Source: CAUYUA01 sp963575675 | GTDB taxonomy: Bacteria; Pseudomonadota; Alphaproteobacteria; Azospirillales; Azospirillaceae | Reading direction: 5' to 3' | Length of the DNA: 21,932 nt | Assembly: GCA_963575675.1 (NCBI GenBank) | Contig: CAUYUA010000242.1 | Coordinates: 1 to 21,932, forward strand | In this document: positions 7,376 to 15,740 of the stretch, in pieces | Layout: each line of letters starts with the position of its first letter | Numbering within the stretch: position 1 is the first letter of the stretch | The notes under the pieces: model-generated | Seen by the model: only the letters and a program-made list of their open reading frames with translations | Database searches by the model: none | Told to the model about the DNA's origin: nothing | Made by a program: the position numbers and the translations under genes

Positions 7376-8809
7376 ATGAAACCAGACGAACTCACCACTG
7401 AATCCGAGGTGACGCTGGAGCTTGCGCCACTGGTTGATATTCTATTCTTGATCGTTTTATTCTTCGCGGTCTCCAGCACGCTGATCTCTCCTCAGGAATT
7501 GACCAAGCTGCGCGACCTCCTCAACAGAGCGACCGTTGAAAGTCAATCGCTCAATCAGCAAATCGACGCCAATCGGCGTGCTTACGAAGAAAAAAACGCT
7601 CATATCGCGCAAATACAAAGCCAGTTTGCCCTCGCCAAAGCGCAGATCGTCGAACAAACGGTCGAAATCAATCGTCAACGCGATGAAATCGCACAGAAAC
7701 GCAATGAAATCGTTCAGATCGAGGAGCGACTGGCCGAAACCCGTAAAGATTTGGCCCAGAAATCGCAAGACATTGTAGAACAGCAATCTCGCCTGACGGA
7801 AATACAGAAAAAACTCGCCGCGCAAACCGCCGAATACGCCGACATCGAGCGCAAACAACAAGACCTTACAACTCAAGCCGCCCGTATCGTCGAGCTGGAG
7901 ACTCACCTGGCCGCAGCCCAAAGCCAATCGTCCGCAAGCGTAGCGCGCATCGCGGCTCTGGAGCAGGAAATCACCGTCAAAACCGAAGCGGCGGCGGTTC
8001 AAGCCCAACACATCGCCATCCTGGATCAAGACCTGTCAAAAATTCGCGCGGAATTAGCGCAAATCACCGCGCGCGAACAAGGACAACGCACGCAAAATAG
8101 CGGCGCCAACGGACGCTTGGCGCAAATGGAACAGGAAATCAGGCGCTTATCCGAGGAACGGGCTCGCCTGGAGCAAAATTTGAACCAAGAGCGCCAAGAA
8201 CGTCAAGAAGAGAGCAAACGTCAATCTCCCGCCACGGCAGAATTGACGCAGCTTCGCCTCAAGATTTCTCAATTGAATGAAGACAAGAACACGCTGACGG
8301 AAGCGAATAAAAAGCTCCAAGCCCTCGCCGAAGCCGACCAGCAGAGGCTTGGGCTCATAACAGAAACGCAGCAACGCTTGAGCGCAAACCTGCAATCTTT
8401 GATTGAAGATAAAACTCTGGGAGTGCAGCGCGCAAATGATCGCTTCGTTCTGGAGCTGTCTGATAAAGTCCTGTTTGATTCGGGAAACGACCAGATCAAA
8501 CCTGCGGGCGCGGCGATTCTGACAAAAATCGGCAAATCTCTGGCGCAACGGGCTCAGAATATGCAAGTCCAAGTTGGCGGCCATACGGACGATCGTCCAA
8601 TCGCCGGCCGCAGTCGCTTCACCAGCAATTGGGCTCTGAGTGCGGCGCGAGCGGTGGCGGTGGTGCGTTTTCTTGAAAACGAGTCGGCAATTCCCTCGGC
8701 AATACTGTCCGCCGTCGGCTATGGCGAGTTTCAACCGATCGCAGCCAACGCCAATGACGAGGGACGCGCAAAAAATCGCCGGATCGAAATCGTTTTAATG
8801 GCCCGATGA
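7376..8809 (+). CDS. ExbD/TolR-like anchor, coiled coil and OmpA/MotB domain protein
   Basis: A 477-residue inner-membrane protein with three parts. Residues 12-40 read like the single helix of ExbD/TolR/MotB stators, with a membrane aspartate in LAPLVDILFLIVLFFAVSST (D21). Residues 45-345 are a glutamine- and glutamate-rich coiled coil with many heptads and little else. Residues 360-477 are an OmpA/MotB peptidoglycan-binding domain, with VLFDSG, GGHTDDRPI, SNWALSAARAVAVVRFL and RAKNRRIEIVL. The layout suggests an ion-driven stator subunit reaching the cell wall, as in MotB or ZorB. The expected TolQ/ExbB/MotA partner is not in this window, so the role is open. The ATG at 7376 has only a weak ribosome site. 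Repeat element 3 starts 40 bases after the stop. Confidence 0.82.
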   Translation: MKPDELTTESEVTLELAPLVDILFLIVLFFAVSSTLISPQELTKLRDLLNRATVESQSLNQQIDANRRAYEEKNAHIAQIQSQFALAKAQIVEQTVEINRQRDEIAQKRNEIVQIEERLAETRKDLAQKSQDIVEQQSRLTEIQKKLAAQTAEYADIERKQQDLTTQAARIVELETHLAAAQSQSSASVARIAALEQEITVKTEAAAVQAQHIAILDQDLSKIRAELAQITAREQGQRTQNSGANGRLAQMEQEIRRLSEERARLEQNLNQERQERQEESKRQSPATAELTQLRLKISQLNEDKNTLTEANKKLQALAEADQQRLGLITETQQRLSANLQSLIEDKTLGVQRANDRFVLELSDKVLFDSGNDQIKPAGAAILTKIGKSLAQRAQNMQVQVGGHTDDRPIAGRSRFTSNWALSAARAVAVVRFLENESAIPSAILSAVGYGEFQPIAANANDEGRAKNRRIEIVLMAR

Positions 8810-8848
8810 CGGCTTACCCATCTCAGAAAGCAGAGAAAATAATAAATT

Positions 8849-9140
8849 AAAAGGGTCCAGGGACTGTGTTCCTGGTCACCGGGGATCATAAGGGGGGAGC
8901 GAAAGCTCCCCTTATTCGCGAAGCGATCTTCCTCTGGAATTCTTTATTTGTGCGGGTCTTTATTTGTGCGGGCTCGCCATAGACCAACAATAGACCGGTA
9001 ATAAAGACGAACAATAAAAAAAGAAAAACAATACAATAGGAATAAATGTTTTCAGGAAAAGATCGCTTCGCGAGTAAGGGGGGCTTTCGCTCCCCCCTTA
9101 TGATCCCCGGCGACCAGGAACACAGTCCCTGGACCCTTTT
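8849..9140. repeat. Palindromic repeat element, copy 3 (complete)
   Basis: Two inverted arms (8849-8941 and about 9051-9140) around an unrelated AT-rich spacer of about 110 bases. Each arm has AAAAGGGTCC, hairpin A (CCAGGGACTGTGTTCCTGG, 8857-8875; mirror 9114-9132), a variable tetranucleotide (ACCG left, GCCG right), hairpin B with a GAAA loop (8891-8911; mirror about 9076-9098) and TTCGCGAAGCGATCTT. Read outwards, each end is a G+C hairpin followed by ACCCTTTT and more T, like an intrinsic terminator. The element lies between the end of the OmpA-domain gene and tRNA-Ser. No clear target-site duplication is visible. Confidence 0.9.
8941..8972. repeat. 16-bp direct tandem repeat in the spacer of copy 3
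   Basis: TCTTTATTTGTGCGGG occurs twice in tandem (8941-8956 and 8957-8972), at the junction of the left arm and the spacer of repeat element 3. It is perfect, so the duplication is recent. No function is apparent. Confidence 0.85.
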
Positions 9141-9252
9141 GATTCATTATTGTTTTATTTCCAGAGAAACTCTTAAAAAAAATTCCACCCACCCACAAAA
9201 AATCTCTTGCCTCCGCATCAAGAATCCGCTACCGTCTCGCTTACGTTCCGTT

Positions 9253-9267
9253 TGCGCTTCAAGCGCA
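9253..9267. other. Short perfect palindrome just upstream of tRNA-Ser
   Basis: TGCGCTT-C-AAGCGCA is a perfect 7-base inverted repeat centred at 9260, 13 bases before the tRNA 5' end. It may be a transcription or processing signal, or chance. I could not find a convincing -35/-10 pair in this region. Confidence 0.3.
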
Positions 9268-9279
9268 TCCTTAGAACGC

Positions 9280-9370
<91 letters not shown>

Positions 9371-9445
9371 ATTCGCTTTTAAGACACTGAAGTCAGCTCG
9401 TAGCCTTGTAATAGGCAACCCCGACGAACTTTAGAGTGTCTTTGG

Positions 9446-9562
9446 AGCCTGTTGCAAAATTAAAAATTCCCACGGCAAAAATCAATTAGCAGTATTCGCT
9501 TGCAGCGCTTATATACATCATCATGTAAAACGACTCGCCGAGTTTTGATTTTGCAACAGGCT
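9446..9562. mobile_element. MITE-like element with 15-bp terminal inverted repeats and 6-bp target duplication
   Basis: AGCCTGTTGCAAAAT at 9446-9460 is perfectly repeated in inverse at 9548-9562, and similarity continues inwards (T/C, then AAAA). The element is 117 bp with no transposase frame. Direct repeats CTTTGG flank it at 9440-9445 and 9563-9568, the mark of transposition; because the ends are symmetric, TTTG with one extra TIR base fits equally. It sits in the 3' end of the DUF1848 gene and supplies that gene's last codons and stop. The parent insertion sequence is not in the window. Confidence 0.8.
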
Positions 9563-10447
9563 CTTTGGCGGTTTTAAAAATGAAGAATTAAAATCTCCTC
9601 CACGATAAGCCAAGCGCGCGTCTTCAGGCTTCGCGACCGCGTAACAATAAACGCACCCCTGCGTACATGTATCATAAGCTCCAATATCTCGACTTTCAGA
9701 GCACGCACAACCAGGGCGGTTTCCTCGCCTGCGCTCAACAATCGAGCGATCCGCAACCAAAGACAAACGCCCGTGATCAATGCACCGCGCCGATACGAAA
9801 CGCGGCGTCGCAGTTTCGCTTCCCGTTAATGCAGGCTGAGCACATAAGGTCAGGCGCATCCCTGAAGCGAAGGCGATTTCGTCCAAACGCTCTAATAATG
9901 CGCGCTTTTCATCGTTCGAGGGGTCTCTCCACGTCAACCCATGCGCCGCCGCCAATCGACGAACAGTCTTACGATACGGCTGCATGAAGGAGACCGTCAT
10001 TTCATCGACAACCCCCGTCAAAGCGCGCGCCAGACGTTCAGCGACCACGATGTGCCACTCCAACGGCGTGTAATTGGTTATGACAATCGGATCATAACGC
10101 CAGACAATCGCATGAGGACCATAGAGCCGTCGCATCTCACGCAACACTGCGATCATACGCTCGACATCCGGAGTTGATTGCTCCAGTAGGCGTGGATACC
10201 CCGTAAGAGTGACTTGAACAACGAAGGGAACTCTGCGCGCGGCGACAGCAGCGAATCCCTCAACGAACGGCGCCGGATTTCGGGTCCAAAACACAACCCC
10301 CGAAACATCCTCGGAACTTAAAGAAACCCGCAAAACGCGGCCACCATAGGGATTGACGACATCGCAGAAGCCCGCCGCCAAACGATTCATAAACCATCGG
10401 CCATAAAGCGCGGGAATGTCGGTTCTATAGCTGGCGGATATAATCAC
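9521..10447 (-). CDS. DUF1848 family protein with C-terminal CX3CX2C cysteine cluster
   Basis: A 308-residue DUF1848 protein; it begins MIISASYRTDIPALY and has WTRNPAPF, TGYPRLLE, WRYDPIVI, and near the C-terminus GCACSES followed by DTCTQGCVYCYA. The cysteines C261, C265 and C268 have the CX3CX2C spacing used by radical SAM enzymes for a 4Fe-4S cluster, with C247 and C249 close by. The reaction is unknown. The start is GTG at 10447 with no clear ribosome site. The last 13 residues (SLLQNQNSASRFT) are encoded by a MITE-like insertion: removing the insertion and one CTTTGG copy makes the frame end in KTL and TAA. The conserved part is untouched, so the protein probably still works. The gene is alone on this strand between the MITE and a terminator at 10480-10514. 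Confidence 0.85.
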   Translation of the reverse strand: MIISASYRTDIPALYGRWFMNRLAAGFCDVVNPYGGRVLRVSLSSEDVSGVVFWTRNPAPFVEGFAAVAARRVPFVVQVTLTGYPRLLEQSTPDVERMIAVLREMRRLYGPHAIVWRYDPIVITNYTPLEWHIVVAERLARALTGVVDEMTVSFMQPYRKTVRRLAAAHGLTWRDPSNDEKRALLERLDEIAFASGMRLTLCAQPALTGSETATPRFVSARCIDHGRLSLVADRSIVERRRGNRPGCACSESRDIGAYDTCTQGCVYCYAVAKPEDARLAYRGGDFNSSFLKPPKSLLQNQNSASRFT

Positions 10448-10479
10448 AGAAAAAGCAACACATCAAACCACAACAAACC

Positions 10480-10514
10480 AAAAGAGCCCGAAAGCTGCGT
10501 TTCCAGGCTCTTTT
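10480..10514 (-). terminator. Intrinsic terminator of the TIGR02300 gene
   Basis: AAAAGAGCC (10480-10488) and GGCTCTTTT (10506-10514) form a nine-pair stem with an inner GAAA/TTTC stem in the loop. On the minus strand it ends in a T run, about 50 bases after the TIGR02300 stop and before the DUF1848 start, so the two genes are probably separate units. The stem could also act on the plus strand. Confidence 0.7.
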
Positions 10515-10562
10515 AAACTTTATTCAGAAGAATGGAAGCCCACGCCCGGCGCTCGCCAGACT

Positions 10563-10946
10563 TCAACGGCTCTCTTCGTCTTCGACCGGCCCACCGACCA
10601 CGACTTCGCCCATATCATCGGCGCCCAGTTCGGAAGCGTCCTCCAGCAAGACATCCTCGTCTTCATCCGGAGCGTCATCCGCATCAGCGTCGATATCGCC
10701 CACAGAACCACCATCCCCCACGACGTCCGAAGGATCGACGGCGACGACATCCAAATCATCATCTTCGATCGGAACTTTTTTCAGCTCATCGCTCGAAATC
10801 GTGCGGGCGCGCCGTGACTTCAACAACGCCTCTGGGTCAAATTCCGCGCCACAGACCGGACAAACCGGCGGCGAACGGCGCAAGTCGTAATAGCGCGCGC
10901 CGCAATTCGGGCAGATGCGTTTAATGCCCCATTCCGGTTTCGCCAC
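10563..10946 (-). CDS. TIGR02300 (FYDLN acid) zinc-ribbon protein
   Basis: A 127-residue protein of a family common in alphaproteobacteria. The N-terminal zinc ribbon has two knuckles, CPNC (C12, C15) and CPVC (C29, C32), around the family motif, here ARYYDLRR instead of FYDLN. From about residue 50 the chain is extremely acidic (runs such as IEDDDLD and DEDEDV), which is where the family gets its name. Function is unknown; the ribbon plus acidic tail suggests a protein- or nucleic-acid-interaction role (inference). The start is GTG at 10946, with GGAGG seven bases upstream. It is divergent from aroA across 231 bases, a common arrangement in this class of bacteria (from memory). Confidence 0.9.
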   Translation of the reverse strand: MAKPEWGIKRICPNCGARYYDLRRSPPVCPVCGAEFDPEALLKSRRARTISSDELKKVPIEDDDLDVVAVDPSDVVGDGGSVGDIDADADDAPDEDEDVLLEDASELGADDMGEVVVGGPVEDEESR

Positions 10947-11177
10947 GCCCGATCCTCCGTGCTAAACTCATTCTCCAAGAACGCGGGGTTTGCCACGTCC
11001 GAGAGTGGTTGTCAAATGGATATTCAAGGCGCTCGCCGAAACCAAACAGCGTTATCGCCATCCCAAATACTCTCCAACCAACGAAGGCTGCGACTGGCCT
11101 CCAACGGCAACATCTGCTAACGTATTGACCAGACAGCCCCCCCCTTCCACCCTATTGCCATCGGAGACCATCTCAGC

Positions 11178-12521
11178 ATGTCCCAAGCGAAACCCTTGCG
11201 TTCTTCAACCAGCGGCCCACTCACAGGCGCAATACGGGTTCCGGGCGACAAATCCATCTCTCACCGCGCCCTGATGCTGGGAGCGTTGGCGATCGGCGAA
11301 ACTGTAATACACGGCCTGTTGGAAGGCGAAGACGTGCATTGCACCGCAGCCGCCATGAGAGCGCTGGGCGCCCAGGTCGAACGCGACGCCGACGGACTGT
11401 GGCGCGTGCGCGGAGTCGGAATCGGCGGATTGCAGGAGCCCGCTTGCGTGCTCGACATGGGCAACAGCGGCACCTCAACGCGCCTACTGATCGGCCTTCT
11501 CGCCACTCATCCGCTCACAGCCTTCTTCACCGGCGACGCCTCTCTCAACCGCCGCCCCATGGCGCGAGTCATCACGCCTCTGGAACGCATGGGAGCCCGC
11601 TTCGTCTGCCGCTCCGGCGGTCGCCTGCCCCTGGGGCTCATCGGCGCGTCAACTCCCGTTCCCCTCCTCTATCGCTTGCCCGTAGCCTCGGCGCAGGTTA
11701 AGTCCGCCGTTCTCTTGGCCGGGCTCAACACTCCGGGAATCACCACCGTCATCGAACCAGAGCCCACACGCGATCACCTCGAACTGATGCTGCGCCACTT
11801 CGGCGCCGTCGTCCAGGTCGAACCCGCAAAAGAAGGCGGCTCGGCAATCTCTGTGATCGGACAACCGGAACTCTCCGGCTGCGTCCTGCGCGTGCCCGCC
11901 GATCCCAGCTCCGCCGCATTCCCGACTGTCGCCGCTCTGCTGCGTCCGGCATCCCACATCACCCTAACCGACGTCTGCGTGAACCCCCGTCGCGCCGGTC
12001 TCTACCAAACTCTGCGCGAAATGGGCGCCGACATCGCGTTCAAAAATCAGCGCGACCAAGGCGGAGAACCCGTCGCAGACATCGAAGTCCGCAGCAGCCG
12101 TCTACGCGGCGTCGAAGTCCCTCCCGAACGCGCCCCCTCGATGATCGACGAATACCCGATTCTGGCCGTCGCCGCCGCCTGCGCCGAAGGCGTCACCACC
12201 ATGCGCGGCCTAGCCGAACTGCGCGTAAAGGAAAGCGATCGACTGGCGATGATCGCTCAAGGGCTCAGCGCGTGCGGCGTGCGGCTGGAAGCCGGGCCAG
12301 ACAGCCTGACCGTTTACGGAGAAGGCCGACCGCCTCTAGGAGGCGCCAGAATCGCCACCGCTCTGGATCACCGGATAGCCATGAGCTTTTTGGTGTTGGG
12401 AACCGCCGCCTCCGAACCAATCTCCGTGGATGACGGCGCGATGATCGACACCAGTTTCCCTGGTTTTGTGAATCTGATGAACGGCTTAGGCGCCGCCCTC
12501 ACGCCGAACGACCGTCCGTGA
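11178..12521 (+). CDS. aroA: 3-phosphoshikimate 1-carboxyvinyltransferase (EPSP synthase)
   Basis: AroA condenses shikimate-3-phosphate with PEP in aromatic amino-acid synthesis in the cytosol. The 447-residue chain is full length and has the family blocks in order: RVPGDKSISHRALML (about residues 20-34), DMGNSGTSTRLLIGLLA (PEP site), RRPMARVITPLE, VASAQVKSAVLLAGL, EPTRDHLELML, VPADPSSAAF, IDEYPILAVAAA (catalytic D and E), LRVKESDRL and ALDHRIAMSF. These fit the alphaproteobacterial type. The ATG at 11178 has GGAG about 12 bases upstream. In many alphaproteobacteria cmk and rpsA follow aroA; here a 615-base gap and a chemoreceptor follow instead. Confidence 0.96.
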   Translation: MSQAKPLRSSTSGPLTGAIRVPGDKSISHRALMLGALAIGETVIHGLLEGEDVHCTAAAMRALGAQVERDADGLWRVRGVGIGGLQEPACVLDMGNSGTSTRLLIGLLATHPLTAFFTGDASLNRRPMARVITPLERMGARFVCRSGGRLPLGLIGASTPVPLLYRLPVASAQVKSAVLLAGLNTPGITTVIEPEPTRDHLELMLRHFGAVVQVEPAKEGGSAISVIGQPELSGCVLRVPADPSSAAFPTVAALLRPASHITLTDVCVNPRRAGLYQTLREMGADIAFKNQRDQGGEPVADIEVRSSRLRGVEVPPERAPSMIDEYPILAVAAACAEGVTTMRGLAELRVKESDRLAMIAQGLSACGVRLEAGPDSLTVYGEGRPPLGGARIATALDHRIAMSFLVLGTAASEPISVDDGAMIDTSFPGFVNLMNGLGAALTPNDRP

Positions 12522-13136
12522 AATCGGTTGGCGAATGCCGCTTGACCGAAAATCCAGGAAAACACAAAAGACAAGACAAAAAATACGGGAAGAAACAAGG
12601 CAAGGAACAAGGCCAGGGCTCCGCCCTGGCCCCGCAAGATCAAAAACAAGCCTTGACCATAATCGACAACATTCGCCCTCCCCTCTCCAACCGACCCAGC
12701 AAAGCAAAATCACGGCTATTGAGCAGAATCAAAAAACGCTTTAAACTTACATCGCCAAACTAAACAACGCTTTCTTCCTAAGAGCCTATCCGGAGAAAAT
12801 ATCAATGTTTCCAGCGGATTCCGGCGCGTCAATTTCCGGCGCGTCAATCCATCGAGATCAAGAAGCCCCATCCGATGAATCGCCAACGAAGCCACTGGAA
12901 ATATTTATATTTCCTCCGCCCCTAAAGCGAAACGCCGTCCCGGCCTCCGGAAAATCGTTTCGAAACAATATTTCAAGTTAAACGCAAGCTAAAGCAAGAA
13001 CAGCCTTTCTCAATAGATTCCCCTTTCATTTCATGACGTTGACTTACCGCTCCTTCCCCTGCGATCCCAAACCCAACCTCTCTCTAATTTCATAAAAAAA
13101 CATGGCGCAATAACAACAATAAGGAAACGTCACAAA
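12522..13136. other. 615-base intergenic region between aroA and the first chemoreceptor
   Basis: No coding frame here looks real. It holds a purine-rich stretch, a strong hairpin (12611-12631) and a perfect 15-bp tandem duplication TTCCGGCGCGTCAAT (12819-12833 and 12834-12848). The last 50 bases are AT-rich, and AAGGAAA at 13121-13127 serves as the ribosome site for the chemoreceptor. I looked for sigma-28 and sigma-54 promoter patterns and found none convincing. Confidence 0.6.
12611..12631. terminator. Strong hairpin after aroA, possible terminator
   Basis: GGCCAGGGC (12611-12619), a three-base TCC loop and GCCCTGGCC (12623-12631) form a perfect nine-pair G+C stem, 90 bases after the aroA stop. 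No T run follows, so a factor-independent terminator is not certain; it could also be a stand-alone REP-type palindrome. Confidence 0.45.
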
Positions 13137-15677
13137 ATGTCACAATGGTCCGTTCGCTTCCAAATTCTTACCGCTCTGTCCGTCGCGACAATAGCGTTGA
13201 TCGCTCTTTCGTTGTCGCTCGTGTTTGACCGCTGGCGCGCCATGAACGAAAACGCCCAACTCATCGTCATGGCTGACGTCGTCGTCGACGTTGGAAATTT
13301 AGTTCACGAATTGCAAAAAGAACGCGGCGCCTCGGCGCTCTACCTCGGCAGTCGCGGAGCCCAATTCCGTCAAGAACTCGACGATCAACGCCGCGCCGTC
13401 GATAACGCATCCACCGTCTTCATTCATCACTTGGATCCCATACGTCAACAACCACACTTTGAAAACTTTATAAAAACACTTGGCGCCCCCGAAGCCATGC
13501 TCAATCGCATCTCCGCCATGCGCGAGCGAATCTCCAGAATAGAACCGACAGGGGTTGAGGCGTCCGTATATTTTACAGATATGATCTCAGGTTTGCTCGG
13601 AACCACTTACAGCGTGTTCCAAATCGCTACAGACGCAGAGCTTAAACGCCACATCATTACCGCTGCGGCTCTTTTGCAAGGCAAAGAACGCGCCGGACAA
13701 GAACGCGCCTTCGGATCCGCCGGCTTTGCCGCAAAACGCTTCGATTTACCTCTTTATCAACGCTTCATCGGCCTAGAATCAGCGCAAAACACGTTCTTCA
13801 CGATGTTCGAAGGCACGGCCGCCCCGGAAATTCTTACCGCTTTCCAACAAGGGCCTCAAGGCGCGGCGCAGAACGACGTAAAAGCGTTACGCCAAATCGC
13901 CCATGACGCCGGCCCCGGCGGAGACCTCAAAAACGTAGCCGCCTCAGATTGGTTCCGCAAAACAACGACGCGCATCGACGAGCTGAAAAAAATCGAAAAC
14001 GCCATCAATGAAAAATTACGATCCTTAGCCACACAAAAGGCCAACGACGCTCAGTTCGGCTTCATCGCCATACTCAGCTTGACTATTTTTTGCGCAACAG
14101 GCGGCGTGGTCGTCGGTGGAGTGATCGTGCGATCCATCACTCACCTGCTTGATCGCCTGACCCGCGCCACCGCCCAAATCGCCGCCGGAGACGCCGAACT
14201 CGATATTCCCGGCCAAACCCGCAGCGACGCGCTGGGCGATTTAGCCCGCGCCATCAATGTGATCCGCGACGCCGGAGTTTCTGCGACTCGTCTCAAAACC
14301 GCTCTCGACAACGTCACCTCCAATGTCATGGTGGCCGACCCTCAAGGCAAAATCATCTACATGAACCGCGCCGTCTCTGAAATGTTCAGCGCGGCGGAAG
14401 CCGACATCCGCAAACAACTTCCACGCTTCGACGTCAATCGCCTGATCGGCTCCAATATCGCAGAATGGCATAAAGACCCATCCTATCAAGAACGATTTCT
14501 GACGCATATGTCGCAATCACGCCGCGCTCACATTCCAATCGGCGTCCGCCATTTCTCGCTGGTCGCCACCCCCGTGATCAACGAACGCAAAGAGCGACTG
14601 GGAACCTCCGTCGAATGGCATGACATCACCCAAGAACTTAAAGTGCAACACGCCGTCGCCGCAATGGTTCAGGGCGTAAGCGAAGGCGATTTCAGCCAAC
14701 GCATCGAAACCGCCGGCACCTCCGGGTTTATGAAAAAACTTGCGGACGACATCAACGCTCTGGCCGGCTCCGCTCAAAATTCGCTCACAGCCGTCGTCAA
14801 ATTTCTCGCCACTCTCGCCGACGGAAATCTTAAACAACGGGTCGAAGGCCGCCATCACGGCATGTTCGGCCAAATCCAAAACGACGCCAACCAAACCGCA
14901 GAGCGCCTCAACGACATCGTCAATCGCATTATCGCCTCCGCCAACACCATCAACATCGCTTCGACCGAAATATCTTCAGGCTCCAGCGACCTGGCCGAAC
15001 GCACCGAACAACAGGCCTCCAGCCTGGAGCAAACCGCAGCCGCCATGCAAGAGCTGAGCGCAACCGTCCGCACCAACGCCGACAACGCTCAACGCGCCGA
15101 CGCCGTCGCCACCCAAGCGCAAACGCGCGCCGAACGCGGCGGCCAAGTGGCGGCGTCCGCCATCGCCGCCATCAAGCGGATTGAAGGCTCTTCACGCAAA
15201 GTCATCGACATCATCGCCGTCATCGACGAAATCGCCTTCCAAACCAATCTCCTCGCCCTTAACGCCGCCGTCGAAGCCGCTCGCGCCGGAGACGCCGGAC
15301 GCGGATTCGCCGTGGTGGCTCAAGAGGTCAGAATCCTGGCGCAACGCTCCGCCCAGGCGTCGAAAGAGATCAAAAGCCTGATCCTCACGAGCGACTCCGA
15401 AGTGCGGGAAGGCGTCACCCTGGTCAGCCGCGCCGGAGACGCCTTGCAAGAAATCGTCGTCGGCGTAAAAGAAGTCGCTAATTTAATCTCGGAAATTGCA
15501 ACGGCCTCCAAAGAACAAGCCAACGGACTCGACGAGGTCAACGCCACCATCGCTCAAATGGATGAAATGACTCAGAAGAACTCCTCTTTGGTTGAAGAAA
15601 CCAGCGCCGCAGCTCAATCTCTGGCGACTCAAGCAACAGACCTTCTCCATCTCATGGCCTTCTTCCAAACCTCGTAA
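13137..15677 (+). CDS. Methyl-accepting chemotaxis protein with NIT sensor and PAS domain
   Basis: An 846-residue chemoreceptor. Order: TM1 (about 8-30); a large periplasmic domain of the nitrate/nitrite-sensing (NIT) type, recognised by LVHELQKERGASALYL (from L55) and helical content to about 300; TM2 (about 307-331); HAMP (about 332-383); a PAS-like domain (386-500, MVADPQGKIIYMN and EWHDITQE); a second HAMP-like stretch (QGVSEGDFSQRIET and LADGNLKQRVEG); and the signalling hairpin, with tip sequence FQTNLLALNAAVEAARAGDA from F701. The ligand is inferred from the family; nitrate is not proven. There is no C-terminal CheR-binding pentapeptide. The ATG at 13137 follows AAGGAAA. No che genes lie in the window, so it must signal to a pathway elsewhere. 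xthA follows 63 bases later. Confidence 0.92.
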   Translation: MSQWSVRFQILTALSVATIALIALSLSLVFDRWRAMNENAQLIVMADVVVDVGNLVHELQKERGASALYLGSRGAQFRQELDDQRRAVDNASTVFIHHLDPIRQQPHFENFIKTLGAPEAMLNRISAMRERISRIEPTGVEASVYFTDMISGLLGTTYSVFQIATDAELKRHIITAAALLQGKERAGQERAFGSAGFAAKRFDLPLYQRFIGLESAQNTFFTMFEGTAAPEILTAFQQGPQGAAQNDVKALRQIAHDAGPGGDLKNVAASDWFRKTTTRIDELKKIENAINEKLRSLATQKANDAQFGFIAILSLTIFCATGGVVVGGVIVRSITHLLDRLTRATAQIAAGDAELDIPGQTRSDALGDLARAINVIRDAGVSATRLKTALDNVTSNVMVADPQGKIIYMNRAVSEMFSAAEADIRKQLPRFDVNRLIGSNIAEWHKDPSYQERFLTHMSQSRRAHIPIGVRHFSLVATPVINERKERLGTSVEWHDITQELKVQHAVAAMVQGVSEGDFSQRIETAGTSGFMKKLADDINALAGSAQNSLTAVVKFLATLADGNLKQRVEGRHHGMFGQIQNDANQTAERLNDIVNRIIASANTINIASTEISSGSSDLAERTEQQASSLEQTAAAMQELSATVRTNADNAQRADAVATQAQTRAERGGQVAASAIAAIKRIEGSSRKVIDIIAVIDEIAFQTNLLALNAAVEAARAGDAGRGFAVVAQEVRILAQRSAQASKEIKSLILTSDSEVREGVTLVSRAGDALQEIVVGVKEVANLISEIATASKEQANGLDEVNATIAQMDEMTQKNSSLVEETSAAAQSLATQATDLLHLMAFFQTS

Positions 15678-15740
15678 TCGTTCAACACCCTTTCACCACC
15701 GCATCTTTTAATCTTCGACTTCTCTCACACCGAAACCGCC

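Noticed and set aside
7376..8809. ZorB of a Zorya anti-phage system
   Set aside because: The domain plan is similar, but no ZorA, ZorC, ZorD or ZorE gene is in the window, and the neighbours are housekeeping genes.
8849..9140. CRISPR-like array from repeats with unrelated spacers
   Set aside because: Copies are inverted pairs spread over kilobases, each with long internal hairpins; no regularly spaced direct repeats and no cas genes.
10990..11274. Plus-strand frame upstream of aroA
   Set aside because: It runs 97 bases into aroA in another frame and has no recognisable family or ribosome site.
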